Source of the DNA: Alentia gelatinosa
Lineage: Eukaryota; Annelida; Polychaeta; Phyllodocida; Polynoidae
Length of the DNA stretch: 64,000 nt
Reading direction: 5' to 3'
Assembly (NCBI GenBank): GCA_950022655.1
Contig: OX465588.1
Location: 23,112,527-23,176,526, forward strand
Positions 36,481 through 47,195 of the stretch are shown piece after piece (position 1 is the stretch's first letter; each line of letters starts with the position of its first letter). The notes under the pieces were generated by a model. The model saw only the letters and a list, made by a program, of their open reading frames with translations, did no database searches and had not been told where the DNA came from. Both the position numbers and the translations under genes were made by a program.

Positions 36481-39400
36481 ACAGCAGAGAGGGGCAACTC
36501 AGGAGCGCCTAAGTGACGCCATGAGACGACATTGCAGGGATGCCTGGCAGAGGTGGCCGTTCGCAGACTTGGATGAAGGGATTTGGGGTTTTGGGTGGAG
36601 AATCAACGTTGGAGGAGCTATGGAAATGAAAAAGGAAATGGAAGCCAGGCACGTGCTGCCTAGATTTTAAAGCACCAATAGATGGAGAAAGGGAAAAGGG
36701 TGAGCACAGAGGAGGCACAAAAAGACAAACTGAAACCAAAATAATGGTAGAATAATCTGTTGTTGATTGGTGTTTAGTATCTTGGAGGACGGATTTCTAA
36801 AGAGTACATGTTCTAATGGTCTATAATGTACAAGGATGTCATTGTGGTGCTCCGAACTCTATGGAATTGCAAACACCAATATAAAGCACGTGCATGGTTC
36901 AGGCGAAAACCACCTGTTTGATAAATGTTTGACAGGTGTTAGGATTGAATACTTATTAGGAATATCATTGCAAGAGCAGCAGAATGTTGAATTGTAGGCG
37001 TTACAAGTAGCGGTGATTGGAAGACAGCGAGAGTAGAAGCATGTGGCTGGACGACCGATATCTGCCCCTTTAAGGGTTCCACTGCGCATGCCCGTCAAAA
37101 GCGGAAGTGAGCCAGGGGGCGCCATAACGGGGGCTGATGGCCGTTGGACATGCGCGATCCTGACGGTGACTTTCCCATGAGAACAGGCCTCCTGGTCACT
37201 CCGCCTCACAGGCGCCGCACCAAGGTGAAGGACGCTCAGACGCTTCCCTCTATACCTGTCTTTTCATCCTGGCACCCCCTCCTGCCACCCAATCCCCAGG
37301 CGGGTGGGCGGGGGACACTGAGGTAGGCAGGCGGGCCGCTGGACCGTGTCCAAGTCCTCCCCGTCCCCAATCAGCCAACCGATGGATTCCCTTTGATCCG
37401 CGGGAATGGGCTTCTGTGGAAGTCACGAGGAGGGCTGAGTGGGAGGCAAAGGTCAAGCGGGAGGCGGGATAGGCACGGAAAGAGACGGGCGGAGGTCGAA
37501 GGCCGGGCGGCGGGGACGGAGGGGGATGGGGTGTTCTGCATTGACTAACTCCCTTGGAGCGTGCGGTAGCCAGATGCTGATTTCTGTTGTTAAGCATGCA
37601 CTCCGGTGCCGACGCATAGCCCTCCAACGTGAACAGGGCGCTGACAATCACAGATAAGATAACGATAACGAACATGCAGGGGTCTCTGCGGTGAGCTGTA
37701 GAGGTCAGTGTTTGATAGCGTGTCAGATGAAAGTGAATTCTCAATCCTGTCTTTTTTCTGGCGCCACTGAAATTAGAGACGCGGTACTGGGCAGTACACC
37801 AACTTCACCTCCAATCCAATGTAATAGATGGTTAAAACGACCCACACAAAACAACAGCAGGCTTCCGAGGTCAATCCAGAGATATTCTGAGGGAAATAGT
37901 CAACCTGTGTCATCCCCTCATCGATATTTCCATCTTACCAACATATGAAACTGATTTCCACCTATATCTATTATATCATATTTGCATTTGTCTTTGTAAT
38001 ATTCATTTCATGACTTAAGTCATATTCAACCTTGGTGTGATGAAATCAATGCGTAATGAAGAATGTATAAACAAAAAGATTAACATTCAGGATAGTTGCC
38101 TCACTGTCTTTTTTTTCCCAATCAACTGCATACATAACAATAGATGGATCGATGCTTAAAGGGTACTGGCTGTTAGCAAATTTGTAAGAGAGGTCATCTC
38201 AGAAGTGCACCGGCTTTGTTTATAGGATCAACACATATTTTCACTATTAGTTGCTTATAATGTATTTGAAGCATTTGTAGACAACACCCATAAGTTCAAG
38301 CTCTCCAGGGTAATGCAATACCCGACAGAAGGGTGTCAGTGATCTCTGTGTATGTGATCCTCAAGTAGGTTAAATCAACTTTGATACAGACTGGCAGTAT
38401 CACCTGCGAAGCCTTTGTATTACAGGTCTTGTCTGCTATTTCTCCCTGGTGCAGTTACAGCCAGTGCGAACCTAAATGCAGGGCATAAAACTGCCTCTGT
38501 CCTGTAATGAGCGAAGGACGGGTAGGTGGGGTGGCGTAGGGGAGGAGGTGTGACGTCCTTTGATGACACAAAAGATGCCAGGTGCACCCCATCCCCACCC
38601 TCCCCAACCCCCACTCACACAGACTGAAGAACCACCACTGATGAGCCAGCTCAAAGGACGAGTTTTCGGCAGGCCACGGGTAGAGTAGGTCTCTATTGTT
38701 TCAGTTCTCTCTGATGCGATGCGAGTCCTTGGTGGTAAGAAGTACCGAGATTTTATAATAACAACTACTAGTGTAGAAGTAGGGAATGAGTTATAAGTGC
38801 CAGCCTTATCTATTGTGACATTTCCACTGTTCATGTTACTTTAGATGCTTTCCTTCTCCAGTTGCAATCGACACTGATTGTGTTGTAAGTGATACCGATA
38901 CTTCAAAGGAAATGGAATTCCCCTTCAATTTTACCCATGAGAATTTTTTGGAAAGATAGGTTATGTCTTCCTGTGCCTTCATCTCTGTCAAATGTCTTTG
39001 CAATAAGACGCTTACTTTGAAATCAGATCAGGATGTAAGTTACTTCAGCCAGACAGCTACTTTTTTCCGCCAGTAATTTAAAGCGGACCTTCTCGGAACG
39101 GTGAGAACTTTTAGAAATAGTTCCCGATATGCTATGGCAATTCTACGTTTGTATGACTTAATGGATTTTGCCCAAATTCTATACCTTTGCTTGAGCAAGG
39201 CTGAGTCTCAGTCAAAAAGATGAGGTGACGCTATAGAGACAATGCGTAATACAGGAAAGTAGCTAGAATTGAATTGATTCGTGAGCTTTGAATCTACACG
39301 ACTATGCTCCCGAATTTAGAAACTTTCGTGCTTGAATAGTGAACCATTTTAATGTATGTATATACGTCTGTATATACAAATGCTTGCTTATAGAACCTGT

Positions 39401-39539
39401 GCAGTACATTAGTCTGATTCACAAGTGTATCGAGACAAAAGGTTATCAGAAAGTAACCTATTTTCAACTCCACCTTATACTCCTTCAGTGTGTGGTCTGG
39501 TACCCAGGCCTACCGTTACTCCATGCAGTCTGTATTCTC
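36481..39539. other. Spacer, probably intron, with CpG patch
   Basis: 37070-37560 is CpG- and G-rich with frames on both strands (up to 164 codons), judged a composition effect. The remainder is AT-rich without features. Confidence 0.4.
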
Positions 39540-39695
39540 ATCCTACCCCTAATAAAAAACTCCATCGGCTTAACATTGGGTCACTGTATTCAGTCTGGAG
39601 TTCAGAAAAATGAAAAATATCAATCTAGTGGGATACACTTGACAAATGACGTCATCTGTTAATGTAGAAATAATCTAGACGGGCGGGATAGGATA
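39540..39695. mobile_element. TTTATCCTACCC-type MITE, copy 2 (decayed)
   Basis: The left end TCATCCTACCCCTAA and right end GGCGGGATAGGATAAA resemble the perfect ends at 11152-11281. The interior shares CTTAACAT followed by a GGG run and CTGTAT. It is directly followed, through TTCTAAACC, by a long hairpin, as copy 1 is (TCTAAAC). Confidence 0.5.
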
Positions 39696-39704
39696 AATTC
39701 TAAA

Positions 39705-39841
39705 CCAAACTCGAGTTAGTTGTGTTATTGTTCATTGCACTCTGGCAAGATCGCGTATTACAGCTCTCGGCTTCGCCTTGAGCAGTAATAAGCGATCTTG
39801 CCATCGTGAGATAAACAACAACATGACTAACTCTTGTTTGG
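39705..39841. repeat. Long foldback hairpin, copy 2
   Basis: Arms of 57 nt (39705-39761 and 39785-39841) pair over most positions. The left arm contains CTGGCAAGATCGCGTATTAC and the right GTAATAAGCGATCTTGCCA. The 23-nt loop is GC-rich. Sequence differs from the 11285-11424 hairpin, but position next to a TTTATCCTACCC-type MITE is the same. Confidence 0.75.
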
Positions 39842-40400
39842 TTTCTCCATAATCCTGGCATGATAGTAGCGTCAAGTGACTGTGTCTGACAGATCCGAGT
39901 AACAAACATGAATGAACAGTTCGGCATTGAGTGCTTTTATGAATGACTTTTCTAGATTATTTGATGGACAAAATAGACATTATATTTCTAGTACTTGTTC
40001 ATATACAAAACTGTCAATATCACCCAATTCCCTGTTTTTTTTAGAAAGACATATTGACTAACAATATTTCCTCGTATTTATCATAGTATTGGCCATGACA
40101 CAGTCAGTCAGTGTGATTGAGACAACAGAAACCAACTTGGCTTAGCAAACTAAGTCACTGCATTGCACTCCATCTCTCAACCACTCTGCTATACCACGCT
40201 TACCAGACCGATGGTTTGTATCTACCAGGTCATACATGAAAAATACATCCCACTATCCATCAGGAGACATGCCTGTCAGTCAACCATGATAGACGAGGTA
40301 CGGGGAGGTATATAGAGGAAAGGGGAACAGGGGAGTGGATTAAATGCCATTATGTAATTATACAGTACAACAACCATGACCGACTTATGTACTCAATTCA
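39842..40400. other. Spacer
   Basis: No feature supported. Confidence 0.45.
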
Positions 40401-41130
40401 TCAAATCCACTGTCCTGGCGATAAACATATGCGAGTTGGTGGGGTTGACTGTGCACTCCGGTATTAAAAGCGCGCGGCCGACGCCCATGATTACACGAGT
40501 CAGTGACGCCGTGCCGCGATGACGAATGCCGCTTTCAAACACTCCAATCCCGCCACATGCACAAATTGACTGCGCCATTAGAACATGGCGCCACTTCCGG
40601 TGAGAGACAAAAGGCTCGTGGGGATGTGGTGGGGATGGTGGCGGTTCTGGGAGGGGGGAGCTGGGCGGCAGAGGGCCGGAGGGGGCGGGGGTGGGTGGTC
40701 TTCCGCCAGAACTGGTTTTCATTTTGGACTAAAATTGAAGGATTTTTCCATTGACTGCGTGCCCAGCAACGCGCCGCCGAGCATGTGTGTGTGTCGGTTG
40801 GATGGTTGGGCGGCAGCAGTGATGGAAGTCCAGAAGCCGGTTGTTTTCTGTTGTCTTTGGGTGTACTTTTTTGCGTTGCTGAAGCATTAAATGCCCTGGA
40901 AATCGCGAGCGACCACGTCACCCAAACCCCAGGGTTGTATCAAATGTCGGAGCCAGCGGCCTGCCGCTGCCGCTTTGGAGGTGAAAGGCAAACTTTTAAA
41001 AAACTATTTCAAAAAGTCCACATCAATGGACGTCAAAGGGGCCACACCAAAGTCCACGCCAAGGCGCTAAAGATGGTCCTGGGCAGCAAGGACAATTGTC
41101 ATTATTACATTAAAACCCATTAGGCAAGAT
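40401..41130. promoter_or_regulatory. CpG-rich block, possible conserved enhancer
   Basis: At 40461-40492 it carries TATTAAAAG, CGCGCGGCCGAC and GCCCATGATTAC, the same three words as at 6.03 and 22.51 kb in a different order. 40560-40620 has CGCCATTAG and ATGGCGCCAC. 40970-41110 is a balanced, non-repetitive block (GGGCAGCAAGGACAATTGTC, then ATTATTACATTAAAA) of the kind seen in deeply conserved non-coding elements. Frames on both strands here are not called. Confidence 0.4.
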
Positions 41131-41500
41131 AAAAGGAGTTTTTTCTTGGTCTTTGGTTCCCTGGTTATTATGAGGGGAGGATGCTGCTACTATATCATGG
41201 TATTAAGAGTCGATTTATTGGCCCGGGATTCGGTTAATTTCCGAATTGGGCGACACAGTCACGTGCAGTAGGTTCCCCCACCCACGCCGGGAGGGTTCCC
41301 CGCTCACCCATCACCATTCCCGCCACGCCGCCCGCCATTGTCTCTCGTTGCCGAGGTGATAAATGGGGAAAGTCGTCTGCTCTGGCGATGGCGAGTAGTT
41401 ATGGCGTACGCCGCCAGGGGTGACTGAACAGCTAACCTGGCGTTCGTCATGTCACGTGACCTGCCTAACCAATCAGCACATGGCTCAGTCATCCTTGTAC
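41131..41500. promoter_or_regulatory. Block with E-boxes, possible enhancer
   Basis: A perfect GTCACGTGAC lies at 41451-41460 and TCACGTGC near 41259. GGTTAATTTCCGAATT sits between CpG-rich patches. Function is inferred from motifs only. Confidence 0.35.
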
Positions 41501-41545
41501 TATACCAGCAAGATCCTTTTGTATCTAATGAAGAGTTTTATTGGA

Positions 41546-41577
41546 AACTGTGTAAAACTGTGTAAAACTGTGTAAAA
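41546..41577 (+). repeat. Three tandem copies of a TGTGTAAAAC unit
   Basis: Three near-identical 11-bp units, ACTGTGTAAAA. Confidence 0.85.
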
Positions 41578-41689
41578 GACCTAGACGGTAGCCAACAGCG
41601 ATAAAGGGCATATTTTCAGTGGCTAAGGATTGAGTGCGGTTCAGATCTTATCTCACCCCTATCATTGACTAATTTGTTAACATCCCTAT

Positions 41690-41800
41690 CATCATACCCC
41701 CATTGAATATAATTTTCAAATACTCCATTGAGTATGAGTTCCCAATGTTGGGTTTATGGGGAAAATACCAAGGGCTGAGATAAATAATGATTCTCTGTAA
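41690..41800. repeat. Dispersed repeat shared with 47.03 kb
   Basis: CATTGAG, GAGTTCCCAATGTTGGG, TATGGGG and AAAATACCAAGGG appear in the same order and strand as at 47025-47110. The trailing GAGATAAAT recalls the GGATAAA end of the TTTATCCTACCC family. Confidence 0.55.
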
Positions 41801-43580
41801 AACTATTTCTTTCTTTCAATTAGAGTATCAACCCTAGATAGTGTACGCAATTCATACAACGTCCAAAAGCTAGGGGAAGAAACACTTTGACAGCTGCCAG
41901 CTGGAGATTCAGGAGATATTAATCTCGTACCTTTGCAAACAATATCTTTAATATTCCTCTCACAAGATTGAAATAGACCCGCAGTTTCTTATACTACTTT
42001 ACCTGATCGTGAATGAAATATCAGTGGCAAAACATCTTCTTGGATGACAGTTGGCTATTGATACCCATTCAACTTCATGTATTGCCATCTGAGACAGATG
42101 AGGTGATCCTATGACAATACAGATTTATCCAAAATTACATCTTTTTAACATTCTCATGTAGACTTAGATCGTCGAATTGCCGAGGAAATCAATCTTCGAC
42201 AGAAGGAATTGACATTTACATAAGAATCTAAAACACAATGTTTGATATAGAAACCGTTCTTCGTTATACTAATTAAACAGCAAATCTTTCCAATATAATT
42301 GGGGAGTTTTCAATGTTCTTCTTTTCTTCATGAACGACCATGAACACATCGCCGATATTACACATAGCAGATCTAGCTCTGGAGATGTTAAAGTGCTGCA
42401 AATGTATCTCCATGTGGTGGTCGCCCAAATTGAAGGTAATTTACCGACGTAAATAATCCAGTAGCATGATCTGATAAAGTGGGAACTGACCCATATATAG
42501 GAATATTACATCTGTATCCCTCCTTATTAGAAAACTATGTCTTCTTTGAGTAGAACTCGTCCTTTTTTCAATGAACTATATTTATAATAAGGAGGAACTA
42601 TGATATTTGAAAGCTTGTTCAATGATATGAAGATAATGCTTTGAATACGACATACATTGCTTGTTACCCATAGAATGCACCGATCAAATGCAAACCAAGG
42701 AAATGGTATCGGCGTTGTATGTGGCTTATATAATAGGTGTGTTCGATATTTGATGTATTCATGAACGATTCTGATTGATGATAGTTCCATCATGATATTA
42801 GATGTTTTACTGTCGTCATTGATGTGGTGAATGTGTTGTTTCAGACCAGTTCTATGGTATAATCATAAGCACTGTGGTTACTCCACATCATGTATTTCAT
42901 AATAAGTGCATTGTATTCGTTCCTATGATTGACATAAATCTTGAACGGCGATCTACGCCTTGTCCTTCTGGAATGAGATCATTATTTCATAGGAATATCT
43001 CCCACAGATGATTTAGCATATCAGAAGTAATACTTAGGAAAACTTTACTCACTCTTATCTAAACTCTTATTATTGTATCAAGGTATACTGTATTTTTCTA
43101 AGTTTTTTTACTCTATCTGCCATAGTACGTAATCTATTGCTAGTAAAATCGCAGCAAGTGAAAATACTCCTCTGGATAGTAGCCAACTGTAATAGACCTA
43201 CACCCGATCTGAACCAAAAGACCTTGGCTAAAGTTTCTGCTGTTAAAATGATAAGATCTCTAACAAGAAAAAATATGTATTTGTATATACTGTAGAAATA
43301 TAGTAATCATGTTCGAGATCTTCACCCCGTTAACATCTCATCTCATTAGTATTTATTTTACTCTGAAACACTGTACAATTAAAGGTGGTTTACTTAAAAT
43401 AATGAACAGTATTGTACATAGCGATTTGGAAAATGTAAACTAGCGCTTGGGCCCAGATGGAAGAACGGCATCAAATGCCGATTCTGGTGTTGTTGTTGTT
43501 GTAAATGAACAATATCTACAATAAAAGTAGTTTTTTTTTAAATAGAAAAAAACATACTTACCCGTAAATGAAAAGGATCA
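41801..43580. other. AT-rich spacer
   Basis: No gene supported. The 20-bp word at 42067-42086 matches 10265-10284 exactly. A short GTT run lies at 43489-43502. Confidence 0.45.
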
Positions 43581-43589
43581 ATTTACATT

Positions 43590-43860
43590 CTGAGACCGCG
43601 CGTGACGGACTGGGCGCACGCGTACAGCACGAGGACGAGGACGAGCACCTCGTGTCGTCTTTGAGCTGCTCGTGGGGATGTTCTGTGCCACAGCTGCGTG
43701 GCGGCTCTCTGCTCGGACCCGTCATCATGGATCAGCAGGGATGAGTCTTTTGTTGGCCGGTGGTTCACCTGAGCTGCTCGTACTGAGATGCACGGACGTT
43801 GGCCACCGGTGAATGCCCACAGAGACTCCCTTTGTCCGTATGTTATGAAAAGCATCGGCT
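43590..43860. promoter_or_regulatory. CpG-rich block with two GAGCTGCTC words
   Basis: GAGCTGCTC at 43663-43671 and 43771-43779, 108 bp apart, each followed by G. The block also has repeated GAGGAC/GAGCAC words. A 90-codon minus-strand frame crosses it without domain support. Confidence 0.4.
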
Positions 43861-44219
43861 CCCTCTACTCCATGTGTTGTTTTGTACGTCTTTCAAACAT
43901 GTGCATATTCATATAAGTCACGGTGCAACTTTCACAGCTGGGAATTCCTGATAGATCTTCAAAAATCATTTTAAGTATCGACATATAACACGAATTTTAA
44001 TAGATATAGTCTATAACTCGGCCGTACAAGGTAACCTTTAAAGCACGAAAATTAGATGTCACGTATAGTAAGGAAGAATCTCACGATTTACCTTATATCA
44101 AACCTATTTCGTCTACACTCCACTCCTAATTCTTACGAAATGGTTGCGTTTCTGTGAATGAAGTAACATACTTCCTTGCCCTCCCTAATGCTCAATCCAG
44201 CACATCTCCAGATGAAAGT

Positions 44220-44520
44220 AGGGGATCGCATTTACCAGAGTCTCAGGAAGAAGATTGGTCGTGAAGCAGGCCAGCGAGTTGGCCACGCGACACACACAAC
44301 GCTCATCTAGCCGTTCGCGTATCACGTCGCGTCAACCTAATATAAACCCGCCTTTACCGTCCTCCACGGCTCACGCCGCCAGCTGCGGCCCCGTTAAAGC
44401 GCCTTTATACTGCCTGCGGAGCAGACAAAGTCCCTAATTAGTGGCGTCTCCGTGTGGTTGCCGTGTGATCGGGTTTCTCCTACCCGGATGTCCGTATTGC
44501 TCGGCCTTCCCTTTTGGCCA
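44220..44520. promoter_or_regulatory. Possible conserved non-coding block
   Basis: A CpG-rich, non-repetitive stretch with GCCAGCGAGTTGGCCACGCG, CCTAATATAAACCCGCC, CCGTTAAAGCGCC and TCCCTAATTAGTGGCG. The paired AATTAG/CTAATT core is homeodomain-like. Conservation untested. Confidence 0.3.
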
Positions 44521-44757
44521 TTTGATCCCAATCATGTAGATTAGGATGCAGACCTCAGGTTGATTTGATTGGTGCGTGCCCACCTGTATTTTAATACATC
44601 TTTGATGGAACACGGATAGAGAAGAACGTGTCAATAGTCTATCATTTACATTTAATTTGACTAGTTGATGAACTCAAATGAACCCATTAGAAGGATCCAT
44701 GTATATATTATACATACGGGGAATAACATATCAATACCTAAACCCTAATACGTAAAC

Positions 44758-44803
44758 GATAAGAATGGGCGTAACCCAACGCTGTATCCGTTAGCTTCTG
44801 CCT
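44758..44803 (+). repeat. 46-bp direct repeat, copy 1
   Basis: A 46-bp sequence beginning GATAAGAATGGGCGTAACCC and ending GTTAGCTTCTGCCT. It recurs at 45922-45967 with two mismatches in the same orientation, and similarity stops abruptly after CTGCCT. Confidence 0.8.
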
Positions 44804-45921
44804 ATTATATCAGTCTATTATATTTTTCTTTTGTTGTACATAGATGTATTTTTCAAAACCTGTTGATACCCTTGTCGTCAGTATAAATACAACAAAGGAT
44901 ATTGTATGCATGGCACTGGTCGAACAATAATACCAGTTTTGTATTGAACTGAGTTCTACCAGTATAAATAAAAGATTTAAAAAATACAAAAAACTTTCCA
45001 GTGATGTAAAATATGTAGCGTGTCTGTTGTAAATAAACTTCCCTTTGAGTAATCTATCCCGATACCTAAGCATTCATACGACGAGAAGTTTCCAACATTA
45101 ACGCTCTTAATAGCATCTTATACAACACATATTACCATGGTGAGTCATAGTATGTGGGGATAACAGATTGGTGGTTAGACACCTTTATCTTCACGTTCCT
45201 TCAACGGTTAATTGGAAACTGCAAGACGTAATTTTCCGCATCTGCCCACGTTAAACACGATCTCTGCGTATTATTTAATGTCTACTTACTTTTAACGCCA
45301 TAACGATGGCACGTTATCTCCCTTTTGTTGAAATGGTTCTTTAGGATAGCTAAATTCCTTTATACGAGATAGGATAAGCAGGGGATTAAGCAAACCCCTG
45401 TGAACGGTATGAATAATGTTCATTGTTCTGACCACCTAGGGACAGGGTTATTAACACTTGAACACACGTTGTGATGATCATGGCGTCTTGTGCCTCAGGG
45501 AACCGCGCACACATGACTCAACTCAGGAATCCCTCTTTACATGATGAGATAGCTGAATCGATTGTGCAGGATCCCCACCACAATCCCTGTCCCAACAGCA
45601 ATATGATTATAGTCCCGATAGCTCAGTCCATTAAGAGATGCACAATGAACTATATGCTGTTTAAAGTCCTCGCGAATAATTGACAATATTTATGCAATAT
45701 ATACATGGGATTTATTGACAAAAGAGATCTTCCAAATGTATAACATAGAATAGGAGTTGATTGAGGAACAACTGGATACTGGCGATGAGGATCACTTGTA
45801 GATTCCTCCTTAGACCCGTTACGACAATATTTTCCACTTCCGCCCCATGCCATCAGCTGCAAGTCGATAGAGAGAAACACAGTGCATGTATATAGAAATG
45901 TTAAACCGAACCAGTATGTCA
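44804..45921. other. AT-rich spacer between direct repeats
   Basis: No long open frame (longest about 87 codons, AT-rich, minus strand) and no retrovirus-like motifs, so the flanking repeats are not obviously LTRs. Confidence 0.45.
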
Positions 45922-45967
45922 GATAAGAAAGGGCGTAACCCTACGCTGTATCCGTTAGCTTCTGCCT
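45922..45967 (+). repeat. 46-bp direct repeat, copy 2
   Basis: Second copy, beginning GATAAGAAAGGGCGTAACCC, 1164 bp downstream of the first. Confidence 0.8.
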
Positions 45968-47024
45968 GGACACGAATTTCATGTTAACCGACAACGATAT
46001 ACTTCCATCCCAGGAAGTAGTTGTAACTTGAGAGCAGAAATGTTTACTGGACAATACACATTGCTCGCTATAGAGACATCTAACATATCATACGTTTTTG
46101 TATAATAATACATGACATCAATTCATACAGACACATCATTTTTAGAGTACTACCCTGCGGACTAGTGGAATAACAAGCCGAGAAAAAACACTCCCAATAA
46201 ATCCATGCTCTGTAGTGAAATTACGTTTGGATATATTGTGGTCATCTATCTAGATGATGAATATCCGCGTCACTTTGATGCATTGACTCAATTAACCTCA
46301 CTAATATGAAATGTCTGCATCAGCGGTGTTGGAGCAGCACAGCGTACTGATTGTGGTTCCATGACATCATATACGTCAGGCGACGTTACGCTATGTCTTC
46401 CGAAGAGATAGGCATTGAGTTTAGTAATTATGTCATGATAGAAAAGTGGTCACGCTTGAGGTAGCACAGGTTATGGCTTGTGTGACTAAATATTACTGTG
46501 AGTCTCAATCTGTCCACTTGGAGCAGCACACATGTATTCCCTACCATGGATATGGATTATAAATTAAAGCAGAGAGAAGGGAGGTAATAAGCCTGCCTGT
46601 TCATGAAAGCATATTTCTTGACATTCCGTATACTGCAGCGTCCATATTCATGGGCTTTTCAAACTGCTCCGTTTCAATTGCTTCATTTTCTTATGATATG
46701 CTTCAACTTTCTCTTATCGGTCATTCTGGTCCCCTTGTTACTGCCAGAGCTGCTCTTTAGCAACATTCAAACTGTATATAATCTTCTGCTCCATATTACA
46801 TTTTTTACATCAATCTTTAAAGAAGAAACCAACAAGTTTTGGGGAAAGTTGTCATTCTCGACAAGTTTGATGCAGAGTGATAAACGAGACGTCACCAAGG
46901 AAAATATCATGTATCGTTCAAACGAGTTGTACAATGAATATAAAAACTTTGATAAAAAAAAAGAGTTTCATCCCTGTTTGCACTAAAAGAATTGATGACG
47001 CACATGATATAGACCATGGAAAAT
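45968..47024. other. Spacer with an AT-rich ORF
   Basis: GAGCTGCTC lies at 46747-46755. A 127-codon ATG frame (46603-46986) has a hydrophobic middle and a Lys/Glu-rich end but no domain; its length is within chance expectation. Confidence 0.4.
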
Positions 47025-47195
47025 AAACTGCAATACTCATTGGGGCATTGAGAACGAGTTCCTAATGTTAGGCGTATGGAACAAAAATACCAGGGGTGGG
47101 ATAAATTCCAATATAAGTTTTCTAAATTATCATAGGAAAACAACATCTCCAGTAAATTATTTATCACCATCAGACCAATCTATCCTACCTTAGAC
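47025..47195. repeat. Dispersed repeat shared with 41.7 kb
   Basis: CATTGAGAACGAGTTCC, AATGTTAGG and AAAAATACCAGGGG match 41690-41800 in order. GGTGGGATAAATTCC near 47096 and CTATCCTACC at 47180-47189 resemble ends of the TTTATCCTACCC family, so this may be a decayed member. Confidence 0.45.

Noticed and set aside
37250..37744. 164-codon minus-strand frame
   Set aside because: It lies in a CpG-rich patch with open frames on both strands and has no recognisable domain or exon borders.
44758..45967. Small LTR retrotransposon bounded by the 46-bp direct repeats
   Set aside because: Repeats are too short, lack TG...CA ends, and the interior has no primer-binding site, polypurine tract or coding remnants.
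46603..46986. 127-codon ATG frame with a hydrophobic middle
   Set aside because: Length is within chance expectation for 64 kb in six frames, and there is no splice or homology support.
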